From Pseudomonas iridis (GTDB lineage: Bacteria > Pseudomonadota > Gammaproteobacteria > Pseudomonadales > Pseudomonadaceae), in contig NZ_JACXXO010000006.1 in NCBI RefSeq assembly GCF_017980685.1, positions 62,001 to 126,000 on the forward strand: DNA of 64,000 bases, in the 5' to 3' direction. Made by a program: the position numbers and the translations under genes. Shown piece by piece: positions 37,063-45,715 of this stretch. Numbering within the stretch: position 1 is the stretch's first letter; each line of letters begins with the position of its first letter. The notes beneath the pieces were generated by a model. It was given only the letters and a program-made list of their open reading frames with translations, had not been told where the DNA came from and ran no database searches.

Positions 37063-38153
37063 CGGGATACCTGCAAAGGTGTCGTCTGGCGGTAGACCTG
37101 CACGCGCCAGAGCTGGGTTTTTTCTCGTGCGATCGCGTCCTGGTAATGGGCAGTGATATCGCAGAAGCCTGCACAATCGGGCTGGACGATGTGCAAATGT
37201 CCACGCATGACCAGCAGCGCCTTGTCGGCAAGGGACGGGCGCAGCCGTTGCAAGACACTCGCTCCAGCGACCTGAGGCATGAAGGAAGGCACGTCCGAGA
37301 GCGATACGAAATCGACGTCCGTGTGTTTGGCGGCGCAATCGATAATGTCGGCCTGCACGATGCGCAACTCACACTGCTGAATGGCCTCTCGGGCACGCTT
37401 GAAGATCCGCGGATCGCACTCCAGCGGGAAACCTTCGGGGTAGCGCAGCTCACCAAAAAACAGCATTTGCAGAAAGAAGCTCTCGCGCACGATCTGCGTG
37501 CTAAACAAGGTGTGGAAAATTTCCAGATACGCTGCGCGGGAGCTGATACCCAGGTTGTTGGGTGGAAACGATCCTTTGTACAACAACGAATTGAGCACTG
37601 CGGCGTTGCCCAGCAGCGAGATCACAGCCCGCCAGCGCCTGAGGGGAAAACGGGTTCGGTAATAATCGGTTTGCTCGCCGAGATCGCAGCACTGAAAAAT
37701 CGCTCTCCCCGCCTCGCCGGTAAACAGTCGATTGACCTTCGCCAATCGCTGCAAAGTCTGCTCAAAAGCCCCCATGTAGATCGGCGCCTGCCAATGACGT
37801 GTCTGGAAAAACTCCGCCAGCCAGTGGCGATCGACGCGCGGCAGATCCAGTTGCTCAAGTATGGATTGGCGTCGCGACGGCAAAACCCCTGGGTGGTAAC
37901 CCATGAAGTCCATAAACGATGTGTAATCGGTCTGTTGCAGCAGAGCAAAGCGCAGTCGCGTGAACGCCAGTTGCGGCGCACTTACATCAATGCAGGTCAT
38001 GCGTGCGGGGTTGCGGGCCAGCAGCGGCAGCAGCCGTCCGCCACTTCCCGCGACGCCGACCACGTGCCTGGCCCGCGGGGGCAGGATGGCGAATTCCAGC
38101 GCGGTGTCTTCATCCCCCAGCGCATAGTTCAATCGCTCGAAATAGTCAGACAT
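37059..38153 (-). CDS. BtaA-like (DUF3419) SAM-dependent 3-amino-3-carboxypropyl transferase
   Basis: A 364-residue protein like BtaA, which moves the 3-amino-3-carboxypropyl group of SAM onto diacylglycerol. Visible are the N-terminal SAM fold VVGVAGSGGRLLPLLARNPARMTCIDVS-type region (about residues 30-60) and the later VDFVSLSDVPSFM (about residue 290), both typical of DUF3419. There is no BtaB-like N-methyltransferase nearby, so betaine lipid synthesis is not complete here. The partner substrate is unknown; SAM as amino-acid donor is inferred from family. It is the third gene of the operon; the next gene is coupled by an ATGA overlap. Confidence 0.75.
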   Translation of the reverse strand: MSDYFERLNYALGDEDTALEFAILPPRARHVVGVAGSGGRLLPLLARNPARMTCIDVSAPQLAFTRLRFALLQQTDYTSFMDFMGYHPGVLPSRRQSILEQLDLPRVDRHWLAEFFQTRHWQAPIYMGAFEQTLQRLAKVNRLFTGEAGRAIFQCCDLGEQTDYYRTRFPLRRWRAVISLLGNAAVLNSLLYKGSFPPNNLGISSRAAYLEIFHTLFSTQIVRESFFLQMLFFGELRYPEGFPLECDPRIFKRAREAIQQCELRIVQADIIDCAAKHTDVDFVSLSDVPSFMPQVAGASVLQRLRPSLADKALLVMRGHLHIVQPDCAGFCDITAHYQDAIAREKTQLWRVQVYRQTTPLQVSR

Positions 38154-38195
38154 GCCAGCCCCCGTGCGTCGTTCGGGAAAATCGCCGTGAAGGAC

Positions 38196-38945
38196 TCATG
38201 AGTTATCCAGTGCGTGCAGGAAGTCATAGCGCGGTGCGAGGCCGTTTCGCCAGGCCTCATACTGCTCATAGACGGCTTCAAGCATGTTGCCGGTCAGGCG
38301 CAAACTGGTTTCCATTACAGTCGCAATGGCGTCCCAATCGGATTGATCTTTGCAAGTTCGCTGCAGGATGAGTTTGATTTCGTTGAAGTGTTCGACATCA
38401 ATATCGGAGTGAGCAACTAAGGAAGACAATCTGTGAAACGTCAACTGCTCCGGTCTAAGCGACAGTGTTTCTCTCAGGGTATTAATATATGACGTGGCGT
38501 ACTTATAAGAATTCTCTGCCCAATAACTGTACCCAAGCCGTCGCAGCGGATTACCATTGCAAGATATCCAGTACAAGTAAGCAATCAGCACTTCTGTTTC
38601 CGGCAATGCTGAAGGCATATCAAAACTTTCACTATTCAGACCAAGACTCATAACATCATGAAGTGCCATTTTTTCCTGGCCCGCTTCTCGCGCCGCATGC
38701 TCAAAACAAAATTTTGCATACACCGGATTATCGGCATGTCGCACACCCACCAAACCCTGGTTTCGCGCATTGTGTGCGGTGTAGTGGAAAGTCTCGATCA
38801 TGTAAATCGCATACAAGGCCTTCGAAACGCTGCCGCCGCGGATGGCTTTGACCAGCCGCGAGTTATCGAGAATATCGGCCCATACATTTTCGATTCGTTC
38901 GTCCAGCAGGCTCAACTGTTGTTCAAAACTGGCATGCGCGGTCAT
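38196..38945 (-). CDS. Haem-oxygenase-like diiron oxidase/oxygenase family protein
   Basis: A 249-residue all-helical protein with the fold of TenA/PqqC/CADD and the HDO diiron enzymes ('iron-containing redox enzyme'). Candidate metal sites are Glu51, Glu82-His83, Glu87, Glu144 and the C-terminal HSDIDVEH (His179, Asp183, His186), which is the typical H-x3-D-x2-H motif. The EExGHE motif of relatives reads EAGQEK here, with Gln90 where a His is expected. Related enzymes decarboxylate, hydroxylate or cleave C-C bonds of fatty acids and amino acids. It overlaps the GNAT gene upstream by 23 bases and is 42 bases from the BtaA-like gene. Confidence 0.75.
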   Translation of the reverse strand: MTAHASFEQQLSLLDERIENVWADILDNSRLVKAIRGGSVSKALYAIYMIETFHYTAHNARNQGLVGVRHADNPVYAKFCFEHAAREAGQEKMALHDVMSLGLNSESFDMPSALPETEVLIAYLYWISCNGNPLRRLGYSYWAENSYKYATSYINTLRETLSLRPEQLTFHRLSSLVAHSDIDVEHFNEIKLILQRTCKDQSDWDAIATVMETSLRLTGNMLEAVYEQYEAWRNGLAPRYDFLHALDNS

Positions 38946-39591
38946 CGTGACTCTCCGGTGAATTGAGGGCGGTGTGGACGGGTTGTTGAACGGCTGCGAG
39001 GATCTGCGGCCATTGCGCTGAGAGCAGCCAGTAATCGCCGCGGGCGCGTTGTTCGATATGCAGGGAGTCGGTGGTGATCGATGTCAGGCCGAAGCGCTGG
39101 AACAGTCGCCGCTGGGGTGATCGGCACAGGGCCGTGACGCCCTCATAACCGCGCTTGATCGCCCATTCGGTGGCCGATGCCAGCAGGCAGTTGACCGACA
39201 CCGGCAGGTGACCCTGGGAGAGGGTGATTAACCGACTGAACTCGACATGACGCGACAGCGCCTGGGTTGGCGAAAGATGCTGATGCGCCAGTGATGCCCA
39301 TTCAAAAGGTGAGGGCGTCACTCTCAATACCGCCATCAACTGGTCTTGTTGATAAAGCAGAAAGTGAGTGCTGCGGGCCGTTATCGCCAAGCTTGTTTCC
39401 AGCAAACGGGCTCTGGAAGTCAGCATGTAGTGTTGCAATCGCAGCCGAAACTGGCGACCAATAAACCGTTCAAACTCTCGCGTGTCTGATCCGGCTTCGA
39501 GAGTAACCACATGACAATTTTCATGCTGACGTCTTAATGTCGACTGAAGTGCCTGCAGATAATCCGTGAGTTGTAAATCCGTAGTATCCAT
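38923..39591 (-). CDS. GNAT-fold acyltransferase resembling LuxI/FeeM autoinducer synthases
   Basis: A 222-residue protein and the first gene of the operon. The core is a GNAT fold with FLLYQQDQLMAVLRV (substrate strand), a VEFSRLITLSQGH segment like the E-x-SR motif of acyl-homoserine lactone and N-acyl amino acid synthases, and RLFQRFGLTSI at the end of the fold. LuxI N-terminal Arg/Phe/Trp residues are not clearly present, so it is placed as LuxI-like or FeeM-like only. The expected reaction is transfer of an acyl group from ACP or CoA to an amine. GGAGAAGG lies before the ATG. Composition is average for the genome in the coding part but the upstream region is AT-rich. Confidence 0.65.
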   Translation of the reverse strand: MDTTDLQLTDYLQALQSTLRRQHENCHVVTLEAGSDTREFERFIGRQFRLRLQHYMLTSRARLLETSLAITARSTHFLLYQQDQLMAVLRVTPSPFEWASLAHQHLSPTQALSRHVEFSRLITLSQGHLPVSVNCLLASATEWAIKRGYEGVTALCRSPQRRLFQRFGLTSITTDSLHIEQRARGDYWLLSAQWPQILAAVQQPVHTALNSPESHDDRACQF

Positions 39592-39870
39592 TCCTTCTCC
39601 GCAGACGTTAACTTATCGAAGTTTTCTGAGCGCATTGAAATGATGGATGCTTTTAGAAATATCGCCACTGCGCGATTTCTGATAATGACGTAGGAAAATT
39701 TACTGAAACTGGATGCTCGTCGATTAGTCCGACACATTAAAGACAGATGTAAACAAACAGTTGTTGTATTTTAATAGTTACTTGAAGGAAAAATCGCAGC
39801 CATATGTAGTACTCCTCGCCTTGAAAGCCGAGGAGTACTACATATATCTATATAAGCTTGAAAGAGAACG
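39592..39870. other. AT-rich region upstream of the accessory operon
   Basis: 279 bases, clearly lower in GC than the surrounding DNA, between the start of the GNAT gene and the stop of tsaC (both minus strand). It holds a perfect 17-bp inverted repeat (39802-39845) and must hold the operon promoter. AACAAACAGTTGTT near 39754 is a weak palindrome. No lux-box was recognised. Confidence 0.6.
39802..39845. repeat. Perfect 17-bp inverted repeat
   Basis: The arms ATATGTAGTACTCCTCG (39802-39818) and CGAGGAGTACTACATAT (39829-39845) pair without mismatch over a 10-base loop. It lies 25 bases after the tsaC stop (minus strand). No T run follows immediately in either direction, so it is not a classic intrinsic terminator. 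Confidence 0.85.
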
Positions 39871-40428
39871 TCAGTCAGGACGAATGACGTTGCCGCTGGC
39901 CAGGTCACGGATGACGCTGGGGTTTTTGCGCCCACCCAGTTGTCCACCCAATACCAGGTCAATCTGTCCGCGGAAATACTGCTCGACCCTCAAGCGCGTG
40001 CGCGCCGCCGGACGTCCTTGCGGGTTGGCCGATGTCGAAATCAGCGGCCCGACCATTGAGCACAAGTCACGCACCTGCGGGTGATCACTGACCCGCAACG
40101 CGACGGTGTCATGCACCCCGGTGACCCATTCCGGCAACAAGTTCTGATGCGGCACCAGCCAGGTGTTCGGCCCTGGCCAGGTGCTGGACATGCGGTCGAT
40201 CCAGTCCTGCGGGAAGTCTTCAAACAGAAAGTCGAACTGGCGAATATTGTCGGCGACCAGAATCAGGCCCTTGTCGACCGAACGGTTCTTGATCGCCAGC
40301 AGTCGATCCACCGCTTCTTCATTCCACGGATCGCAACCCAGCCCCCAGACAGCTTCGGTTGGATAGGCAATCACCGCCCCGGCGCGAATCTCTCGTGCGG
40401 CTTGTTGCACACGCCAACTGTTGACCAT
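39871..40428 (-). CDS. tsaC: Threonylcarbamoyl-AMP synthase (TsaC/YrdC)
   Basis: A 185-residue enzyme that makes threonylcarbamoyl-AMP from threonine, bicarbonate and ATP for the t6A modification of tRNA position 37. [24 protein letters not shown] (Lys/Arg site), PGPNTWL and STSANPQG are present. Start MVNSWRV at 40428 with GGAGAG upstream is preferred to a five-residue longer start. Probably cotranscribed with dprA. PAO1 PA0022. Confidence 0.95.
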   Translation of the reverse strand: MVNSWRVQQAAREIRAGAVIAYPTEAVWGLGCDPWNEEAVDRLLAIKNRSVDKGLILVADNIRQFDFLFEDFPQDWIDRMSSTWPGPNTWLVPHQNLLPEWVTGVHDTVALRVSDHPQVRDLCSMVGPLISTSANPQGRPAARTRLRVEQYFRGQIDLVLGGQLGGRKNPSVIRDLASGNVIRPD

Positions 40429-40483
40429 GAAAAAACTCTCCACAAACAGGTTTTGCGCAGTTTACCGATCTTCCTTGTAAAAC

Positions 40484-41580
40484 CTAGCTCGTCCTGGCCA
40501 GCCAGCGACCGTTTTCGCACACCGCACGGCCATCCATTTCCAGTTCTGTGAGGGCCACCAACACTTTGGGCAAGGCCCAGCCACTGCTGTCAGCCAAGCC
40601 TTCGCTGGTATGCGGTGCGGCGTGCAGCAGCGTGAGCAGTGGATGAGTCTCTTTGGGCGTGTCCATAGACATCGGTAAATGCTGCCAGCCGCGCAGGGCT
40701 TCGAGGATGTGCTCTATGGTTTCGACCAGCACTGCGCCATCTCGAATCAACTGGTGACAGCCACGTGCACCGGGTGATGAATCGAGCCAGGAATGGCATA
40801 AACCTCCCGTCCCTGTTCCGCCGCCAACCGCGCGGTGATCAGCGAACCGCTGGCGACACTCGCCTCGACCACCAGCACGCCAAGGGACAAACCACTGATG
40901 ATCCGATTGCGCCGCGGGAAGTTGCTGGCACTTGGGCCGGCATCCAGCGGAAACTCCGAAAGCACGGCGCTGCCCGAGGCAATCATCGCATCGGCCAGCC
41001 GCCGATTGCGCTGTGGATAAAAATTTTCCAGGCCGGTGCCTAGCACACCCACGGTTTGCCCGCCGACATCCAGCGCGGCCTGATGCGCGGCGGCATCAAT
41101 GCCCAGCGCCAGACCACTGGTGATGACAAAACCGGCGCCCGCCAGGCAGCGAGAGAAGGCTGCGGCGGTGTCCATTCCCGGACGCGAAGCACGGCGGCTG
41201 CCAACCATCGCCAGTTGCGGTTTTTCAAGAATCAGTGGGTCACCCGCGACGAACAACAACGGCGGCGGATCCGGGATCTGTGCGAGCAGCGCCGGATAAT
41301 CCGCTTGATCCCACATCAGTAAATGTTGATTGGGCCGCTCTAGCCAGCGCATTGCGTGGCTTGCGCCATCGCGCACTTCAGGACATCGCCGCGCCTCGGC
41401 ACACGCCGCTGGCAATCCCAGCGAACGCCAGGCACTGGCAGGGGCGCTGATGGCTTTGGACGCCGAGCCAAAGGCTTCGAGCAATTTGAGAAAGCGCTTC
41501 GGACCGATTGTCGGCAAGCGGTGCAGGCGCAGGCGCGCTTCCAGTTCCGCAGGGGAAACCGGTGTACAGACAGGCAGCAT
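40484..41580 (-). pseudogene. dprA: DNA-processing protein DprA, frameshifted
   Basis: DprA loads RecA on single-stranded DNA during transformation. Two frames cover one gene: 40747-41580 codes the SAM-like and Rossmann parts (LPTIGPKRF, MVGSRRASRPG, TSGLALGIDAAAH, GTGLENFYPQRN), and 40484-40750 codes the C-terminal winged-helix part (LIRDGAVLVETIEHIL, then a DML1-like domain). The normal junction IHHPGARGCHQLIRDG is regained if one C is added at about 40770-40771 of the plus strand, where the gene reads HHPVHVAVTS-stop. Without it a 277-residue protein would lack the winged helix. A sequencing error cannot be excluded. Confidence 0.85.
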
Positions 41581-41663
41581 AAAGGATCAATCCTTGATCG
41601 TTATAAGCCCCGAACCATTCGGAGCAAGCTGTGGATAACTCTGTTGGTAACTTGTTAAGCACG

Positions 41664-42689
41664 CTACGGATTTCGCACCTTGTCGAGCACCGCCAATGAG
41701 CGCGATGCGTTAAGGACGAGGCCGTAGCTGAGTTTGTCGTAGGTGCGGAACACCATCAGTAATCCGGCGCGTTCGTCGGGGATTTTCAGTGGCTGACCGG
41801 TGATCCGGTCACGCACGGTTTCGCCGGTTTTCATCACCACCAGCACATTGCCTTCAGTCAGGCCGTCACGCTTGCCCTTGTTCAGGGTGACCACGTCCAT
41901 TGCGCCAATCTGGGTGACACCGCGAGGTACGTCGATGATCACGCCGTTGATGTTGCTGGTCGGCGCGCTGGGCATGAAGGTCGAGTTGATCGAGCGCTCT
42001 TCGCCGCTGAACAAGCGGTCGCCGAGGCGTACTTCCTGTGTGGTGCGTTGCAGGGCGAGGGTGGCGACATCGCCCTCGGTGGCAACGATTTCTCCGCCAC
42101 CAATGTCATCGGCGTTGATTCCGAGAAACTCCTTGGTCTGCGGATCGGTGTAAATCTTGCCCTGTCGAAAGATGCCGTACACCGGCTGATCCGGGTCGAA
42201 GTGGCCACGTGCGAAAATGCGGTCGCCGGTACCGCTGAGCACCCGTTCGGCATCGCCGGCGACGATGTACGGCGCGTTGTCGAAGTCTTCGGCCTTGTCG
42301 ACGATGCGATTGCTCAACAGAAAGCTGTTGATGGATTTGAGCGGAATGCTCGGAATCGCCTCGGCCACCGGGCTGGTGCGAATGCGTGGGGAGAGCTTGA
42401 TGGTGCCGCGCGATTCGCCGCGATTGAGGGTCAGGCGTGGCTGGCCGTTGACGTAACTGAGCGTCAGCGTGTCGCCGGGGTAGATCAGGTTGGGGTTCTC
42501 GATCTGCGGATTGGCCCGCCACAGTTGTGGCCACTGCCAGGGCTCGCGCAGGTATTTGCCGGAAATGTCCCAGAGTGTGTCCCCCGAAACCACCGTGTAT
42601 TGCTGTGGAAAACCATCCCTGAGTTGCACTTGCCCGTGCGCCGCGCCAGCCGAAGCCAACAGCAGCAGGGCGAGTAGTGTTTTCCTCAT
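41664..42689 (-). CDS. LysM-domain peptidoglycan-binding protein
   Basis: A 341-residue exported protein. A signal peptide ([19 protein letters not shown]) is followed at once by a LysM domain, [17 protein letters not shown] ... [18 protein letters not shown]. The remaining 240 residues are a family-specific domain of unknown function without catalytic motif. AAGGGA lies before the ATG. It is divergent from def and upstream of dprA. PAO1 PA0020. A role in cell-wall binding or as a periplasmic scaffold is inferred. Confidence 0.9.
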   Translation of the reverse strand: MRKTLLALLLLASAGAAHGQVQLRDGFPQQYTVVSGDTLWDISGKYLREPWQWPQLWRANPQIENPNLIYPGDTLTLSYVNGQPRLTLNRGESRGTIKLSPRIRTSPVAEAIPSIPLKSINSFLLSNRIVDKAEDFDNAPYIVAGDAERVLSGTGDRIFARGHFDPDQPVYGIFRQGKIYTDPQTKEFLGINADDIGGGEIVATEGDVATLALQRTTQEVRLGDRLFSGEERSINSTFMPSAPTSNINGVIIDVPRGVTQIGAMDVVTLNKGKRDGLTEGNVLVVMKTGETVRDRITGQPLKIPDERAGLLMVFRTYDKLSYGLVLNASRSLAVLDKVRNP

Positions 42690-42848
42690 GCAGTGAATCC
42701 CTTTATCATGTGCGCTCGCGTGAATCGTCAGAGCCCCCGTGGCTCGCTTGGGCAAAATGCACAAGCTACGCTTCACAACGGTAGCCTGCATCTTCGGACC
42801 TGCCAGGCCATCGACCCGACTTTACTCAACACGTGCAGCAATCAGCCT

Positions 42849-43355
42849 ATGGCCATTTTAAACATCCTCGAATTCCCGGACCCGCGTCTGCGTACTATCG
42901 CCAAGCCTGTGGCTGTAGTGGACGACGAAGTGCGTCAGTTGGTCGATGACATGTTTGAAACAATGTATGAAGCGCCGGGCATCGGCCTCGCCGCGACCCA
43001 GGTCAACGTGCACAAACGTATCGTCGTGATGGACCTTTCCGAAGACCGCTCCGAGCCGCGGGTATTCATCAACCCCGAGTTCGAATCGCTGACCGAAGAA
43101 ATGGATCAGTATCAGGAAGGCTGCCTTTCGGTGCCCGGCTTCTACGAAAACGTCGACCGTCCGCAGAAGGTCAGGATCAAGGCGCTGGACCGCGACGGCA
43201 AGCCCTATGAACTGATTGCCGAAGGCCTGCTCGCCGTGTGCATCCAGCACGAATGCGACCACCTCAACGGCAAATTGTTCGTCGATTACCTGTCCACGCT
43301 CAAACGCGACCGGATCAAGAAGAAACTGGAAAAGCTCCATCGCCAGAACGCTTGA
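42849..43355 (+). CDS. def: Peptide deformylase
   Basis: A 168-residue ferrous-iron enzyme that removes the N-formyl group from new proteins. Its three motifs are [17 protein letters not shown] and QHECDHLNG, with metal ligands Cys and two His. ATG 42849 gives the family's normal N terminus [16 protein letters not shown] terminator separates it from fmt, so although def-fmt-rsmB-trkA is a conserved row, some transcripts stop after def. PAO1 PA0019. Confidence 0.98.
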   Translation: MAILNILEFPDPRLRTIAKPVAVVDDEVRQLVDDMFETMYEAPGIGLAATQVNVHKRIVVMDLSEDRSEPRVFINPEFESLTEEMDQYQEGCLSVPGFYENVDRPQKVRIKALDRDGKPYELIAEGLLAVCIQHECDHLNGKLFVDYLSTLKRDRIKKKLEKLHRQNA

Positions 43356-43366
43356 TGCCCTCCTTC

Positions 43367-43396
43367 AAAGGCTTGCTGCGGCAAGCCTTTTTCTTT
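43367..43396 (+). terminator. Intrinsic terminator between def and fmt
   Basis: AAAGGCTTGC / GCAAGCCTTT form a 10-bp stem with a TGCG loop, followed by TTTTCTTTTT (two T runs). It sits 11 bases after the def stop and 30 before fmt, implying partial termination inside the operon or a separate fmt promoter. Confidence 0.75.
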
Positions 43397-43426
43397 TTAT
43401 GAAGCTTTGCCATAGAGAGCCATTCA

Positions 43427-44386
43427 ATGACTGAGCCACTGCGCATCGTTTTTGCCGGTACTCCGGAATTCGCCGCCGAGCACCTCAAGGCCCTGCTGAG
43501 CAGCCCTTACGAGATCGTTGCGGTCTACACCCAACCGGATCGTCCAGCCGGTCGCGGGCAAAAACTGATGCCGAGCCCGGTTAAACAGCTGGCGCTGGAA
43601 AATAATATCCAGGTGTTGCAGCCGCCGACCTTGCGCAACGCTGACGCACAAGCCGAGCTCGCGGCGCTGAAGCCGGATTTGATGGTGGTGGTCGCCTACG
43701 GTCTGATCCTGCCGCAAGTGGTGCTCGATATTCCGCGTCTGGGCTGCATCAACAGCCATGCATCCTTGCTGCCACGCTGGCGCGGAGCGGCGCCGATTCA
43801 GCGTGCCGTCGAAGCGGGCGATGCCGAAAGCGGCGTGACCGTGATGCGCATGGAAGCCGGCCTCGACACCGGGCCGATGCTGCTCAAGGTCGTCACGCCG
43901 ATCACCGGCGAAGACACCGGCGGCACGCTGCACGACCGTCTTGCCGAGATGGGCCCGCCGGCCGTGGTGCAGGCGATTGCCGGTCTGGCGGCTGGCACTC
44001 TTGAGGGCGAAGTGCAGAACGACGACCTCGCCACCTACGCGCACAAATTGAACAAGGACGAAGCACGCATCGACTGGAGCCGTCCGGCCATTGAGCTGGA
44101 ACGACTGGTGCGCGCCTTCAACCCATGGCCGATCACCCACAGCACCCTCAACGGTGAAGCGCTGAAAGTGCTGGCGGCAACACTTGCCGACGGTAAAGGC
44201 GCACCGGGTGAAATCCTCAGCGCCAGCAAGGACGGCCTGATCGTCGCTTGCGGCGAACAGGCGCTGTGCCTGACCCGTCTGCAATTGCCCGGCGGCAAGG
44301 CGCTGAATTTCAGCGACCTGTTCAACAGCCGTCGTGAAAAATTCGCCGTCGGCACCCTTCTTGGCGCAGCGGTGGACGCGCAATGA
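43427..44386 (+). CDS. fmt: Methionyl-tRNA formyltransferase
   Basis: A 319-residue enzyme that formylates initiator Met-tRNA using 10-formyl-THF. N-terminal [31 protein letters not shown] (catalytic Asn-His) and GTGPML-like TGPMLLK are present. The C-terminal OB-fold part begins near residue 205. Its stop overlaps the rsmB start (ATGA). PAO1 PA0018. Confidence 0.98.
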   Translation: MTEPLRIVFAGTPEFAAEHLKALLSSPYEIVAVYTQPDRPAGRGQKLMPSPVKQLALENNIQVLQPPTLRNADAQAELAALKPDLMVVVAYGLILPQVVLDIPRLGCINSHASLLPRWRGAAPIQRAVEAGDAESGVTVMRMEAGLDTGPMLLKVVTPITGEDTGGTLHDRLAEMGPPAVVQAIAGLAAGTLEGEVQNDDLATYAHKLNKDEARIDWSRPAIELERLVRAFNPWPITHSTLNGEALKVLAATLADGKGAPGEILSASKDGLIVACGEQALCLTRLQLPGGKALNFSDLFNSRREKFAVGTLLGAAVDAQ

Positions 44387-45693
44387 ACCCTCGTCTGGCC
44401 GCCGCCAAGGCTCTCGCCGCCGTACTGAGCGGCAAAGCCTCGCTCAACAGTTCTCTGCCGACGCAATTGGACAAGGTCGAGGATCGCGATCGCGGTTTCA
44501 CTCAGGATCTGGCGTTCGGCACCGCGCGCTGGCAGCCACGGCTGTCGGCACTGGCGGAAAAACTCCTGCAGAAGCCGTTCAAGACTGCGGATGCCGATGT
44601 CGAGGCGTTGCTGCTGGTTGGCCTCTATCAGTTGCTCTACACCCGCGTTCCGGCCCACGCAGCCATCGGTGAAACCGTCGGTTGCGCCGACAAGCTGAAA
44701 AAGCCTTGGGCCAAGGGCCTGCTCAATGCCGTATTGCGCAATGCCCAGCGTGAAAGCGAAACGATTTTCGCCGAGCTGGAACGCGATCCAGTGGTACGCA
44801 CTGCTCACCCACGCTGGCTGCAAAAATCCCTGAAGGCCTTCTGGCCAGAACAGTGGGAAGCGATCTGCGAAGCGAACAACGCGCATCCGCCGATGATCCT
44901 GCGGGTCAACCGTCGCCATCACAGCCGCGACGCCTACCTCGGTCTCCTGACTGCGGCCGGTATCGTCGCAACGCCGTGTGTCTTCAGCCGCGACGGCATC
45001 ATTCTTGAAGCCGCTGCCGATGTCCGCAGCCTACCGGGGTTCGCCGAAGGCTGGATCAGCGTGCAGGACGAAGCCGCTCAACTGGCCGCCGATCTGCTCG
45101 ATCTGGCGCCGGGCCAACGCGTGCTCGACGCCTGTTGTGCTCCGGGCGGCAAGACCTGCCACATCCTCGAAGCCGAGCCCGCACTGGCCGGTGTGGTGGC
45201 GGTGGATCTGGAAGCCAAGCGCCTGGTGCGCGTGCGAGAAAACCTCGAACGCCTCGGTTTGAGCGCAGAGCTGATCGCCGCTGACGGTCGTGATATCGAG
45301 AAGTGGTGGGATGGCAAACCGTTCCAGCGCATCCTGCTCGACGCACCGTGCTCGGCCACCGGCGTGATCCGCCGTCATCCGGACATCAAGCTGACCCGTC
45401 AGCCCGACGACATCGTCGCCCTCGCGCAACTGCAAGGCGAGTTGCTCGACGCGATGTGGAAAACCCTCGAAGTCGGCGGCATCCTGCTTTACGCCACCTG
45501 CTCGACACTGCCGACCGAGAACACCGAAGTCATCGCCGCGTTCCTCGAGCGCACCCCTGGCGCACGCGAGCTGGACCTGGCCACGAGTGCCGGGATCAAG
45601 CAGCCCCACGGTCGCCAACTGCTGGCCCAGCAGGGCGGGCATGACGGGTTCTACTACGCCAAACTGATCAAGATCGCTGCCGCACGCGGCTAA
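44383..45693 (+). CDS. rsmB: 16S rRNA (cytosine(967)-C(5))-methyltransferase
   Basis: A 436-residue SAM-dependent RNA methyltransferase (Sun/Fmu). An N-terminal NusB-like RNA-binding domain (about 1-140) precedes the catalytic domain with [13 protein letters not shown] (SAM site), [10 protein letters not shown] (catalytic Cys) and [16 protein letters not shown] (second Cys). The start overlaps fmt by four bases. trkA follows after 22 bases. PAO1 PA0017. Confidence 0.97.
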   Translation: MNPRLAAAKALAAVLSGKASLNSSLPTQLDKVEDRDRGFTQDLAFGTARWQPRLSALAEKLLQKPFKTADADVEALLLVGLYQLLYTRVPAHAAIGETVGCADKLKKPWAKGLLNAVLRNAQRESETIFAELERDPVVRTAHPRWLQKSLKAFWPEQWEAICEANNAHPPMILRVNRRHHSRDAYLGLLTAAGIVATPCVFSRDGIILEAAADVRSLPGFAEGWISVQDEAAQLAADLLDLAPGQRVLDACCAPGGKTCHILEAEPALAGVVAVDLEAKRLVRVRENLERLGLSAELIAADGRDIEKWWDGKPFQRILLDAPCSATGVIRRHPDIKLTRQPDDIVALAQLQGELLDAMWKTLEVGGILLYATCSTLPTENTEVIAAFLERTPGARELDLATSAGIKQPHGRQLLAQQGGHDGFYYAKLIKIAAARG

Positions 45694-45715
45694 ACGGATT
45701 CATTGGAGTGACTGG

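Noticed and set aside
39534..39737. 67-codon minus-strand frame upstream of the GNAT gene
   Set aside because: It overlaps the start of the GNAT gene, lacks a clear ribosome site and shows no motif; it lies in the AT-rich upstream region.
39592..39870. lux-box for quorum control of the accessory operon
   Set aside because: I looked for a 20-base ACCTGNNAG-type dyad and found none; the only strong dyad is the 17-bp repeat.
40484..40750. Separate 88-residue gene after dprA
   Set aside because: Its sequence is the C-terminal winged-helix part of DprA in another frame; it is listed as part of the frameshifted dprA.
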